DNA from: Athripsodes cinereus
Lineage: Eukaryota; Arthropoda; Insecta; Trichoptera; Leptoceridae
Assembly: GCA_947579605.1 (NCBI GenBank)
Contig: OX388314.1
Span: forward strand, 29,685,158 to 29,749,157
DNA: 64,000 nucleotides
Direction of reading: 5' to 3'
Below, piece after piece: positions 36,301-46,734 of the stretch. The notes under the pieces are model-generated. The model was not told the origin of the DNA and made no database searches. It saw only the letters and a program-made list of their open reading frames with translations. Position numbers and translations under genes: made by a program. Positions within the stretch are counted from its first letter, which is position 1; each line of letters begins with the position of its first letter.

Positions 36301-39300
36301 ATGCGGAGTTTATTAAATTTTATTTTGTGTTTATTAGGTATGTAAACTGTACAAAATGATTTCCAGTCGGTAAAATGGTCATGTTTCAAAATATGTACTT
36401 CATAGTTATCTGGTCTTGTCCTCGAATTTCTTATGAGTGTTGGCCACTCGGAAGGAGCCCAAACAGTTCTGTGCTTAAGAAATGATTCGATCGTCGCATG
36501 AATAGAATCAACGGGCATCATCGTGTGGCCAGGTAACAAAAATGTAAGTTTTATTTCTTTTATGTTGATGGAGCTTTCGAGAAAATATGAAATCATAGCG
36601 AGCATTTGTCTGTTCCTATTCTGTCCCGCACAGCTATCACAATAAAGAAGGACTTTTTTATATTTTCCACCCAGATCAACCTCTTTGAGGTACTCAAAAA
36701 TAATGGAAGATATTTCATTACTTCCTCTTTTTCCGTCAATTTCCCCCCAAAGGTAGCAATGTCCTTTTCTTGTACCGCTTTCATAAATACTTTCATTGTA
36801 AAATGAATATTTTCGGCTGTAGTAAAGATTAACACTATCTCCGTGGGGTGTGTTTAAAACTTTTTGGAGGTCAAAACTCAGGCAAAGAGCTTCAGGATCT
36901 GTTTGTTGAATCTTTTGGTCATTTAAAAAAAGTTCATATGCCTTATTCTTATCTATCATGTGATTTTTAAACTCTTCAGAGTTGTGTACCTCTAATTGTT
37001 TTTCGATGGTAAGATTTTTAATTTTCTCACATAATTGACACTTGTCTTTTTTAGGAAGATGAAATCCTAAATTAAATTTTGTTTTGAAAATATTACGGAA
37101 GATTTTTGAATGAACTTTAAGGTGTTCTTTGTCATTCTCGGTTAAATATTTTTCATACATTCCGCATAGGTGTGAAATATTTCTGAATTCTACAGGTAAA
37201 TATTTTCTTTCAGTTTTATTTCGGCAATAATGAGATTTCACTGCTGGTAAATTTTTAATAAACGTTATAATGGAGTCTATTTTCTGCGGGTCTGTTTTAT
37301 TTGGTGGAGGTTGACGTCCACGTTGATCTATCCGTGCTATATTATGTACTTTATTTTGTAAGGTATAGCGAAGTAACATTTGTGAAATATTGAGAGTTTT
37401 TATGAGAAATTGTTGACACACTTTATGTTTCTTTTCGTGCCAAGAAATATTATACTCGTATGTTGTGTGTCGTTTACTGTGTCCAACAACTCTTTTCCTT
37501 TTAATAGGTTTTTCTTTCACACATGTCAGAAGCCAGTTTTTCTGTCTTTCGGTATTAGCCATTCCCCAATAAAAGTTGTGAATATGCATTCTATCTTCTT
37601 CAGTGAAATTATTGCTGCAATTGTTTCCACATTTTTTTCCCTGACATGGATTTGGTTGCACAGATTTCCCAACGCCTGTACACTTTTCTGCACGCTTAAT
37701 TTTCTTTTTAGATTTTTTTTTCTCCTTTCGCATCCCCAATTCACCAACAATATCCGAATCTGAATTTCTTCTTTCCGAATTGCCTTCGCTATCCTCAGAA
37801 GATTCATCAGGAATGTTGTCAGGTCTCCAAGAATCTTCAGATAAGGAAAAATCTTCATCATCATCAAAGTTATGTTCTGAGATGGGATCATTTACCGCCA
37901 CCTCAAAGATTTGGGACTCGCCATCTTCTTCAGACTCTGATGAATAGTCTACAATCCTAATGCGATTAACTGCACCAGGAACTTCTTCTGCTGATTTATT
38001 TGCACAAGACATTCCTCTTTTCTATAAAAAAACAACAACAAAAAATGCTAATTATAACAACCCCGTGACATGAAAATTTTATATAATTTTAAAACAAATA
38101 TAATGTTCACTCGCAGACTTCAATGGTTACTTCCCTAAGGATATTGTATTACACTTATTTATTAAAACATGTTAATAATTAAATAATATATTCCAATAAC
38201 ATTTTTTCAAAAATAAAAAATCCTAAACAGCATAATTAATAGCATAATGCGTACACAATTTCCCTTAATTTGTAGGAAAAATGGATATCTTACCTTTGTT
38301 TTATTTAAATCCATTATAAATCGTATTTTATTGCATCAAAAATAATTAGTATGAGCACTCTCCACCACGTCACTTACACAAATGATATCGATATGTGATT
38401 GTAATACTGTATAAAGAAACAATCTAGTTGCTGCAGGAATAGAAATTCGACAGGAATATTCTTGCAAAAATTTAAAAGGAACGTCATAACAGTCATAATG
38501 CAAGTTAGAACAAATTAGATTTTGCAAATTATCGTAACCGACTTAGATGCCGCTTACGATAAATCAAACGAGTCGCATACGCTAAGTTGGTAGTCAATAA
38601 AAATGTAACAAAATCTTACGATAAAATAACATTTCAGTGTTACTTCGTATTATTTTCCTTACTGATTATGGTAGTCGGATACATCGGCGGCGAATATTTT
38701 TTAGAGTCGCTTGCGATAAAAATGTCAATTTCGGCAAAAATGTCGTTTACACTAATTGGCCTTTCAGGTGTCGATATATTACATGACAACGTGATCTGTT
38801 TGTTCGGCACAAGAAGAAGGGACCACAAGTGATACAGCCAATTGGATATCTTGACCGGAGAACTATGTTTAGACAAAGTAACAATGCTTATGAATTGGCT
38901 TTAGGCTGGCTTAAGTGATCACTTTCCATGTCCATAGACAGTGTTTACGAATTCCGCATTCACAGTGTAATAATATTAGGTCCAACAATTAAGAAACTTT
39001 TTATGCAAACCATAGAAGCAGCCATTTTGTTGGGATCTCATGTTTAAGATCGGGAATGGATCGAGATCTCTGATCTACACATCTACATGGCGCCCAAACA
39101 ACAAAGTTCAATACTTTATCAGCTGGCAGTTGAATCAGTCACCAACTAATTATTAATATTTTTATTATTTAACTGGGTTTTGTTCAGTTCAGTTAAACAA
39201 TAAAAAACTATTTACATTCTAAACACAACTGATATATTTATTATACTTTAGGGCATCTGCGTAACACTTACTCGAGACATAAATTAGTTTTATATGTCCT

Positions 39301-42300
39301 GATGATGTTACAAATAATTTAGTAATTAATAGCATCATTGATGAGCACACAGACAGTCCTCCCGTCACATGGGAAAATATAATATGTACCTACATACATA
39401 AAGTGTCCGTGAGTAGAGTCATTCAGGGAGGAGAAATTATACAGCACACTGGCCATTGACAATTTAGATTTACGAATATGATTTGCATAATTATATAAGT
39501 AAATTTGATCTTACGTTACAAAACATTTGATGCAAATTGATAGCAGTTAAGAAACTTGTCAACATACATATAGGTATGTGTTAACTATATTTGTAGGTAC
39601 ATGCATGAGAAACATGATTAAATATGGTAGAAGTCAAAGTAATAGTATCCTCTCTGTCTAACCCCACAAGGGATACGGTCTTAGAGCATAGATAAATAGA
39701 TTGAAACTTATAGTTCAGTTCCAACTACCTACATTCTACATGCTTTGAATTACATTGTGGTTATCGGGATCCTTGTGTCGTCGTAGTTATTGGCTTGAGC
39801 TTTCATCGAGCATGCTGTCACTATCTTCAGGGGAAACTTCAAGCTAGAGCTAAAAACTATGACACGGGTATCCTGATAACCTAACAACATGATAAGATCT
39901 GTAAAAACCTGAAGGATTTTTGAATTGTTTGTGTAAATCTTATAAATGTAGCAGGGGCGTACCTTGCATACAACAAATATGCAATACATGCCCTAAAATA
40001 CACAAATAATCTTAAAAATGATATCACAGTGTGGGTGGTATAGAATATCATTTTAATGATATCACAGTGTGGGTGGTATAGAATATCATTTTAAGATTTT
40101 AAATTTATTTCTATACTACTATAATAATGTAGGATATAATTTTTTAAGATCATTTATTTATATTAGGACATAATACGTTGCAGACTCGCTTGTATGGAAT
40201 GTACTCTGCTGGTATGTATGTGGGTACTTGGTTTAATTTATATACATCAGCAAGTCAGCCATCTGTCTGTCCATGTAAGACATTACACTGGGCTGGCTCA
40301 CTTGGTGAGATATGTTTGTTACTAGTTAGTTTGTTAGGGAAGGACATACGATTTGATGATGCACTTGAGATAGGCCCTCCTTTCTCGGGAGATGAACCAG
40401 TCCATAAGGTAGGCGGCCATGAGAGGAGCTCCGGAGTAGAGGTGGAAGAGACGATGGTAATTCCCCGTAGCCCAGGCACTCCTAACCTGTAGAGCGTACC
40501 TGATGCTTTCCACCTGCTTCTGCTCCGCCGACAGACATTTCAGGATTGTGATCAAATCTGAAACATACACACACAATAATACATACATACTTCATATAGA
40601 ATTTGTGAATATATTGCATTACATGGGTAAAGAGTGTTGGCACTAAAATGGTTAATATTTTTCTTCTTTACATGTTAGAAGTATGATAATATGTAATTAT
40701 ATAATTATGTAGTATGTATGAGATAATAAATACTTCATAGTGATTATGACTTGTAGTTGTGGATGTGCAGTACCTATTTGTTTATTCATTCTTTACTGCA
40801 CATACATTAGATTACAAATAATTTGATAAACTAGTACCTACATTCATATTAAATACAAGGGTGAGTTTATATAGCAAAGGAATCAACTAACAAAATTATA
40901 AAATTAAAGTAACAAAATAATCTTATAACTATAACACAAAACATGTAATGACAATTATAAAGGAGATGATTGTACTGTAGTGTGTACCCTACCCACCTAG
41001 AGTATTTTTGGTGAATATGAAGTAAAGTATTCTGTAAGCAGTGAACTCATGAGCACATCCCACTCCCGGCAGCTCTGCGTAGAGCATCTTAAGTTGTGTC
41101 TGACACTGGTTGAACTCCTCATGGTCTCCCTTCTCCAGAGCAATGCGAGCGTGTGTCTCATATACCTGCACAGTCAACTCGTCTCTCACTCCCTGAACCT
41201 ACAAAATTAATCATGAATAATAAAATAAAACTACCGCACTATTCATATTCTGAGTGATCATATAATACATAAATACAAGATTTGTATCTAGCTTGATCTG
41301 TGTGAATTGTCTATGAATGTTATGTTCTATAATAAAACATATAAATGTGTATAATAATATAGTAAGCACACACTTATATGCTTTATAATTATGTCGATAA
41401 GATTATTTTGATATTGTTATAGATTGATAATTTACATATAACTCTATGACAATATTTATAATACTCACTGTGAGGTCTTGTCTGATGGATTTGAGCTGAT
41501 CACAGGCATAATGGTAGTCTTGGTTTACCACCCACCTCTCTTTTACATTTTGTAAGGATTTCTTGAGCACTTGTACTGGGCGCACTTCACAAGGCTCTGG
41601 AGCCTTGGTAAGTCTGAGAAATGACTTTTCAAGATCAGTGCAAATTCCAACAATATGAAGATCTGTCCAATCCATGTCTCCGGAGGTATCTTCCACAATG
41701 CGCTGTGAGAACTGCCTCTCCATCTCCCCCTTACGCTGGCGACCCCACCCTAGCGGCTGTACTACACTAGCTACACTAGCCACACTGTTGAAACGGGCCG
41801 CACGCTGCTGTAACTTTTCTGATACAACAACCTCTCCACTGAAAATAGCGTTTGTGCTTCCATTGTTCTGCTTATGTTTCCTTTGAGCTTTGTTATTCTT
41901 ATTGTTCTTTCTCTGGGGTTTCTTGTTGTAGAATGACAGTCTATCTTGTACTTTGTTGCCACGAGCTTTACTACTGGGGGGAGGTGCCTTGTGAGACTCT
42001 CTGGAGGAAGAGCGGGAGGAGGAAGAGGATCGGGAAGAGGACGGAGAGCGCTGAGAGCGGCTGGGTCGGTGGGGGGAGCGGGAGCGTCCACGTTGGTGCT
42101 GTGGTTGTTGTTGCTGGTACTGAGACAGAGTACCAACCACCGGTGTGGGCCTCCGCACCACCACATTGTTCCTCTCACTGTGTACACTAGGAATTGGCTC
42201 TTTATCCCAATCTTTGATCCACAACTCATCCCGACTGGCAGCAGCTGTAATCCTACCCTTGAGACAGATCTCAATCTGATCTCTGTCAAGATCCGTTTTA

Positions 42301-43043
42301 CACTTCTCATAGCACCGCATTATATACTTGTTAAGACTGTCTGGCCAGGCTCCAGAGGTGTCTTCTAGCATGGGGGGTTTAGGTGGGGGTGGGACTGAAA
42401 GTACAGGTGCCGGAGGACATGGGGGAGATGGAGTGGGCAAGAGGGGAGTCGGGCGCGAGATTGTAGGAGGAGGAGGGATCTCCAAGGGAGGTGGCGGTGG
42501 TGGTGGGGCACTGGGAGGGGGACACGGTGGTAGAGGGGGTGGGGGCTGGCTGGGAAGGGGGACAGAGCCATCTCCAACAGCATTCTGATTATTTTGAAAA
42601 TGATTATTTTGATTGTTCCTATTCCTCTTGCGTTTCTTTTTAGCCCCTCCACTATTATTGAGAGGGTTGGCCGGGAAGGAAGGACTCTTCTTGTTGTTGA
42701 TATTGAATCTAATGGGTGGGCCCTGGTGGGCGAAGGGAGGCGCAGGCCCAGGAGGCAGAGGGGGGAAATTGGAATTAAAGGAATTGTTGTTAGTGTTCCT
42801 CTGTCCCTGTTGGTTGTAGTTCGTATTCACATTTGGTGTGTTGTTGATGTTGGATCCACCCATCTGATTATTTTGCATCTGGTTGGCATAGTTGTCCATC
42901 TGTGTGTACGGGTTACAGTACTGCTGATACATGCCATATCCATATTGCTGATACATGTTATTGTACATCCAGGGATTCTGTTGCATGCTGTTTTGATTGT
43001 GGATGTTCACTTGATTACTGTTTCCCTTTTCAGCCATCGTCAT
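33212..43043 (-). CDS. LENG8: LENG8-like SAC3/GANP-domain protein, four exons
   Basis: Minus-strand exons 43043-41469, 41198-40997, 40557-40350 and 33374-33212. Donors (GTGAGTAT, GTGGGTAG, GTATGT) and acceptors (TTTGTAG, GTTTCAG, TGTCCAG) join in phase, giving 2148 nt (715 aa). The N-terminal ~330 residues are low complexity: N/Q/Y-rich ([13 protein letters not shown]), then Pro-rich with PPPPPP runs. [19 protein letters not shown] followed by DQIEICLKG is the LENG8 signature near residue 235. An RS-rich stretch ([14 protein letters not shown]) follows. The C-terminal half is the SAC3/GANP-type domain ([68 protein letters not shown]). This family is linked to mRNA processing/export complexes in the nucleus. 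The last intron (40349-33375) is about 7 kb and packed with mobile elements. Confidence 0.92.
33375..34057 (-). other. Intron sequence, no gene seen
   Basis: First part of the last LENG8-like intron. Short frames here are not recognisable. Confidence 0.5.
34071..35012 (+). mobile_element. Twin-primed RTE-type LINE insertion with 13-bp target duplication
   Basis: 942-bp insertion flanked by ATGTCTTTGACAA at 34058-34070 and 35013-35025. The left third (about 34071-34360) encodes RT core on the minus strand ([23 protein letters not shown]). The right part (34363-34995) encodes the following C-terminal part on the plus strand. The 5' segment is thus inverted relative to the 3' segment, the signature of twin priming during target-primed reverse transcription. 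The 3' end carries a (GAT)n tail (about 34998-35012), typical of RTE-type elements. Junction near 34359-34385 shows a short TTGGCAATTC duplication. Confidence 0.9.
34363..34995 (+). pseudogene. RTE-type RT C-terminal domain fragment
   Basis: 210 aa: [17 protein letters not shown] (post-palm strand), [32 protein letters not shown] and a degenerate GRPS block, ending [16 protein letters not shown]. This order is that of RTE-group C-termini. The inverted minus-strand partner with YADD lies at about 34360-34071. Non-functional because of the inversion. Confidence 0.85.
35633..35934. repeat. Tandem duplication, 151-bp unit x 2
   Basis: The segment starting AAGACTTAGGTGGTATTTAA at 35633 repeats from 35784 with only one or two differences (ATTCGAAAGG versus ATTCAAAAGG). 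Lies in the transposon, downstream of its gene. The unit contains the small palindrome CTTACTTAGGTAAG. Confidence 0.92.
35994..38012 (-). CDS. Candidate DDE-type transposase of unclassified insect transposon
   Basis: 672 aa, intact, ATG 38012. The N-terminal ~110 residues are acidic ([22 protein letters not shown]), then comes a Lys-rich stretch ([15 protein letters not shown]). A Cys-rich segment ([18 protein letters not shown]) at about 110-135 and a [11 protein letters not shown] knuckle at about 320 suggest metal binding. The C-terminal half has [33 protein letters not shown] and [19 protein letters not shown]. Those acidic residues (D, D, E/D) suggest a DDE-like RNase H fold. I recall this block from uncharacterised insect proteins (DUF7869-like), not from a named superfamily. 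TIRs around the gene support a transposase role. The function is inference. Confidence 0.75.
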   Translation of the reverse strand: MSCANKSAEEVPGAVNRIRIVDYSSESEEDGESQIFEVAVNDPISEHNFDDDEDFSLSEDSWRPDNIPDESSEDSEGNSERRNSDSDIVGELGMRKEKKKSKKKIKRAEKCTGVGKSVQPNPCQGKKCGNNCSNNFTEEDRMHIHNFYWGMANTERQKNWLLTCVKEKPIKRKRVVGHSKRHTTYEYNISWHEKKHKVCQQFLIKTLNISQMLLRYTLQNKVHNIARIDQRGRQPPPNKTDPQKIDSIITFIKNLPAVKSHYCRNKTERKYLPVEFRNISHLCGMYEKYLTENDKEHLKVHSKIFRNIFKTKFNLGFHLPKKDKCQLCEKIKNLTIEKQLEVHNSEEFKNHMIDKNKAYELFLNDQKIQQTDPEALCLSFDLQKVLNTPHGDSVNLYYSRKYSFYNESIYESGTRKGHCYLWGEIDGKRGSNEISSIIFEYLKEVDLGGKYKKVLLYCDSCAGQNRNRQMLAMISYFLESSINIKEIKLTFLLPGHTMMPVDSIHATIESFLKHRTVWAPSEWPTLIRNSRTRPDNYEVHILKHDHFTDWKSFCTVYIPNKHKIKFNKLRIVVFEKGNIFLKYGYFENSDQDQICIKKTRQNEQQMESGPKKTYNGNLKVNESKFQDLKKLCEKMIIPERFHDEYLSMKSSSTHPDELPETDEEDMTYNDHQ
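38779..40349 (-). other. Remaining intron of LENG8-like gene
   Basis: No further gene recognised. It holds a 38-bp tandem duplication at 40018-40093. Confidence 0.5.
40018..40093. repeat. Tandem duplication, 38-bp unit x 2
   Basis: ATGATATCACAGTGTGGGTG... at 40018 repeats exactly from 40056; each unit contains GATATC and its near-inverse GAATATC. Confidence 0.9.
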
Positions 43044-43395
43044 TAGGAATATTTGTTGTGCTACAATTAATACAATACTACACCGTATCCTACACCCTAC
43101 ACCTACCTAATAAACTCCTTTTCTATCAGTAACTGCTGAGCAGTCAAACTAAATATAGAAATGCTCTCTTACCAATCGGTTGTAACCGTAAAGTACTGTA
43201 TTGTATATTTCGTATACAATTTCTAATTACAATGACTTTTAATATAAAATAAATTACAACGCGTACTTCAAAATTTAGTTTTATCAACTTTACATCGCGA
43301 CATAACTCACGCCATACGCACACTATTCCCCTACGTTACTTCACCTTTCTTTTTCTTGTCAGATAAAATTACAAAATGGCGTCGTAACTGCGACC
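43044..43395 (-). promoter_or_regulatory. Presumed promoter and 5' leader of LENG8-like gene
   Basis: About 350 bp between the LENG8-like start codon and a hAT-type MITE. No motif was decisive; the function is inferred from position. Confidence 0.35.
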
Positions 43396-43727
43396 CAGGG
43401 TTGCCAGATTCTTCGGTGAAAAAAATACCGTACAATTACCGTACACATCGGAAATGTAACGGGTATTTCTACCCTCCCGTCGCTAAATTTTCGAAATGGT
43501 ATAGGAATTTGGAATATTTCAAAAACTCCTCGGTTTTCTTAATGAATATTTTCTCACATAGTACCTTTTTTTACAATGTAACGGGTATTTGTACCGATGA
43601 TTGTTTATGTCAATACCGGATACTTGTTAGTTATACGGTAATTTATTTAAATTATTACCGTACGCCGCCGTACGGGGAATAAAATTACCGTACAAATACG
43701 GTAATAACCGTACGTCTGGCAACGCTG
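43396..43727. mobile_element. hAT-type MITE with perfect 8-bp duplication
   Basis: 332 bp. The left end CAGGGTTGCCAGA and right end TCTGGCAACGCTG are inverted repeats. Flanks CTGCGACC at 43388-43395 and 43728-43735 are identical. The interior repeats TACCGTAC/GTACGGTA many times (about 43427-43720), likely subterminal binding sites. It lies about 350 bp upstream of the LENG8-like start codon. The 108-codon frame inside is not a gene. Confidence 0.93.
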
Positions 43728-43850
43728 CTGCGACCAAGCAATGCGAGAAATAGTGTTGCCAGCAAAGAAGATATATGTATGTCTATATTGCCAGCTTGGG
43801 TTTTGTGGTAAAAACCAAAATCGTTGCTTATTGTAAAAATAACCAATGGT

Positions 43851-43922
43851 TCCTCACTTTCATATTACATTAAAAAAAATACGATCATTCGTATTTTTTT
43901 TAATGTAATATGAAAGTGAGGA
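43851..43922. repeat. Perfect palindrome
   Basis: TCCTCACTTTCATATTACAT at 43851 returns as an exact reverse complement ending at 43922, with arms of about 34 bp and a 4-nt centre. A second short hairpin follows directly (CCGCAATG-ATGA-CATTGCGG, about 43937-43956). Confidence 0.9.
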
Positions 43923-44715
43923 TGATGACAATGATTCCGCAATGATGACATTGCGGAAAAACTTATAATTTAATCTTAAGTTGTATATATTTTTGAATTT
44001 ATTATCGGAAGATATTAATTTTTCATCACTTAATAACTATTAAATTTGAATTTTAAAAGTATCCTTCATTCTGCGCCCCATACAAATTTGACATTGTTCC
44101 TTAACACTTTGATAGCTTTTTAAAGCAAAATGTAAAAATTTAAAAACTAGAGTTGATTTCGTTATTTATATATACCTATTACACTTTTTATTACCACCAA
44201 AATCAAAAAAAAAACTTAAATATCTGCGTATTCCTGCGTTACGCACAATTGTGCATATTTATAAATACCACATCACGGTACGTGGGTTGCGCGCGCTGTA
44301 CAGTTGCCACCACGCAAATCAAACCGCTCATTTAAATAATTCGATTTTACGAAAGATATCGGTCCCATAGAGCTGAATTTTCTTGTGCACGCTAACATTA
44401 CAAAACCGCGTAGTTTTTGCATCTCATCATCTCTTCAACTTCATCAAAACTCGAAATAAATTAATATTCATTATTGTTGATATTGTCTCTTCAAAACTCT
44501 AACAAGTCATCATTTTGTGCTACATTCTCGCTTCTATTGCCAAAACACGTGTTAAAAAAAATCGACCCCTTCCGGGAATCACTCTATTGTCTCACAAGTG
44601 CCAAAGTGTAGTGATCCGTGTATGTCCAGTAGTGCAACAGAGAAGGATAACAACACCGACTACTCGCAACAACACAGCGGGTGAAAGAGACAAAAATACT
44701 GTTTTGTTTACCACG

Positions 44716-44754
44716 ATGCCTATCTCAGATCTTCGTAAGAAGAAGCTTCACTAA
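44716..44754 (+). pseudogene. Possible first exon of sarcoplasmic calcium-binding protein
   Basis: Short frame MPISDLRKKKLH after a leader-like region. Arthropod sarcoplasmic calcium-binding proteins often start with a similar basic N-terminus (recalled pattern). A GTAAGA donor-like site falls inside it at 44735. The next recognisable piece at 46391 overlaps the same RKK segment of the protein, so the two cannot be spliced neatly. Kept only as a weak remnant. Confidence 0.35.
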
Positions 44755-44839
44755 AGTACGTCCACCGAGAAGATGCAATTGTCCACGTGAACAATTCTGA
44801 GAACGTTTAGTACATCCAGGCAAATTTCAATAAAAGGCC

Positions 44840-46300
44840 GTTTCTTCTACTCCGTATTTTTTAAATAGCTTTTAAATGACTGTACCCTTTTTATAAAGTC
44901 ACTAACGATCACGCGGCTATAATTAAAAGTTTGCTTTTGAAACCTTATAAAAGGTATTTTCATTGCAATTGTGTAAATTATCTTTCCATGTATATTGAAA
45001 TTACCCTTTCTACTTTTCGTTAAAAAAATATTTACCAACAGATTCAAATACATTGCTTAAACGAAATACATTATATGAAATAGCGGCTACACGGAAAAAT
45101 CACCTCAATTTATATTGTACATTAGAGATATTTTTTTGTACTTCTTTTCGAACAGATATGTTTTTATTATTTGACAGTGAATATTAGACACTAGCCGTGT
45201 AACCCCATAGAGGTAATTTGGGCGCAAATCAAAAATTAGGCTTCGGCGAAGAATAAAACTTCTTGAGGTTAAAATTTTTTTCGAGAATGCGATTCGCAAT
45301 GTGACAAGTGGAAAATTGGAGCAATTGTTTAAAACACGTGATTAAAGTAGAAAAAATATTTTGGATGTCAGATGGAATGATGGATGATGCTTTCGACCAA
45401 TTCGTGATAAATGTTGGAAACACGTCCGATTCCTCATCTCTCTGATTAATTGTTTCTTTTTTTTAATTTAGCTGAAATTTTTTTATAAATCTTTTTGTGC
45501 TAAATTCCGACATACAGTAATTCCTCAAATTTCTTTTATAAATTAAGATATATGCACTTACAAAGTAAATATATGTTATATGAAAGTAAATATATGTTAT
45601 ATGAAAGTAAATATATGTTATATGAAAACTGGGCCGATTTAGTCTATAAAATTTGTTATTTTTACTTTAGTTCTATTAATTATTCTATGTTATCACATTT
45701 ATAATGTTTGTTCGTTTTGCTATAATTATTTTTGTGTTGACACTTTGTTAAGGTGTTTAATTAATTATTCTATGTTATCGTATTAATAATGTTTTTTCTT
45801 TTGCTATAAGTATATATATATTATGTCACGTTGACATGTAAAATGTTTTAATCAATAATTTTATTATCTTTCTAAAATTTTGTTCCATGCATTACTTAAA
45901 TAACACTTATTCCAATCAGTTACCTGAGTCTGCCCAAAAATAAGCTTCAAAAAATTTAAAATGAAATAATCAAATCATTTAGTAAAATAAGATTTTTTTG
46001 TATAGGTACCTATGTATAATCATAAAATTTCGATAAACGGTCCCTCATGTTTCAATTTGTAATAAATATTTTTTTTAATTCAATAATTTTGTATAATCCA
46101 AAGGGTTGTGTATTGACACAGAAAATACATTATAATAAATTACCTATATTGAAAAAAAACACACTGTTAAATTTTCACATATAAAAAATCTGAAGCGTTT
46201 TCGTCGAGTTATCTCGACATTATTGAGAGCACTACAATAAAGATAATCTTAAAACAGTATGTTTTTTTAATATTACAAAATTACAATATTTTTATTATGC
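44840..46300. other. AT-rich spacer, no gene seen
   Basis: Contains a 21-bp tandem repeat at 45562-45626 and a repeated AATTATTCTATGTTATC block (about 45677 and 45763). Nothing coding recognised. Confidence 0.5.
45562..45626. repeat. 21-bp tandem repeat x 3
   Basis: AAAGTAAATATATGTTATATG repeated three times without change. Confidence 0.9.
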
Positions 46301-46390
46301 ACACTGGTCAATTTCTATCCAGTATCTATTCTGCGAGCGGCCCATCTGATCACGTGAACATCACGCATTTCTAATGTTATTGTCGAGTGC

Positions 46391-46695
46391 ATGGATAGAA
46401 AGACTGAAGTGTATGTGTCCAACGTTTTCTTTGATGTCAACCAAAGTGGAACGCTCGAAAAGAAGGATTTCGAGTCGGCTATTGAGAAAATCTGCACTCT
46501 TCGTGGATGGCCCCAGAGTCATCCCAAGAACGTAGAGACGTACGACACCATGACCGAGATATGGGATGGCTGGAGGCAGAGAACTGATGCCAATAAAGAT
46601 GGAGAGTCCTCTGCAGTGGCAGCAGCGTTACATGAACTTCATGTTTGACCTAGAAGATGCTTCCAACTTAACTAAAAAGCCACGGCGCTTTTGAG
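46391..46695 (+). pseudogene. Sarcoplasmic calcium-binding protein remnant (EF-hand)
   Basis: The frame from 46391 reads VSNVFFDVNQSGTLEKKDFE, an EF-hand loop (D-N-S-T-E-D ligand positions), then a linker and the start of a second loop (TDANKDGE). There the frame breaks: a different frame at about 46612-46665 gives LQWQQRYMNFMFDLEDAS, which belongs about 20 residues further along in the family, and a stop follows at 46693-46695. So a short internal segment is lost and the 3' half of the protein is absent. These proteins buffer Ca2+ in muscle cytosol. Either a truncated copy or a decayed gene next to the telomere; the lack of an intron inside the coding part is compatible with a retrocopy. Confidence 0.8.
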
Positions 46696-46722
46696 ATGGT
46701 CACGGACCATTAAACAGCGCCG
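46683..46722. repeat. Nested hairpin
   Basis: Outer stem CGGCGCT (46683-46689) with AGCGCCG (46716-46722); inner stem ATGGTC (46696-46701) with GACCAT (46705-46710). Lies between the EF-hand remnant and the R4/Dong-like LINE. Confidence 0.75.
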
Positions 46723-46734
46723 AATACAAATTAT

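Larger units (their letters stand above)
35181..38778 (-). mobile_element. 3.6 kb TIR transposon with single candidate transposase gene
   Basis: Terminal inverted repeats of 37 bp at 35181-35217 and 38742-38778 match at 31 of 37 positions (both begin TATATCGAYACCTRAAAGGC read inward). Inside them a 13-bp motif TAKCGTAASCGAC recurs: at 35205-35217 and, inverted or variant, at 35369-35381, 35424-35436, 38530-38542, 38549-38561, 38572-38584, 38706-38718 and 38742-38754. Clustered subterminal motifs are typical transposase binding sites. The single large ORF (38012-35994) sits between. The target duplication is unclear: TATA at both outer edges would fit if the ends start TCGA. Inserted in the last intron of the LENG8-like gene. 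Confidence 0.82.

Noticed and set aside
42328..43046. Several plus-strand frames rich in Gly/Pro opposite the LENG8-like gene
   Set aside because: Shadow frames of the proline-rich coding exon on the minus strand.
43356..43682. 108-codon frame upstream of LENG8-like gene
   Set aside because: Falls inside the hAT MITE and consists of translated TACCGTAC repeats.
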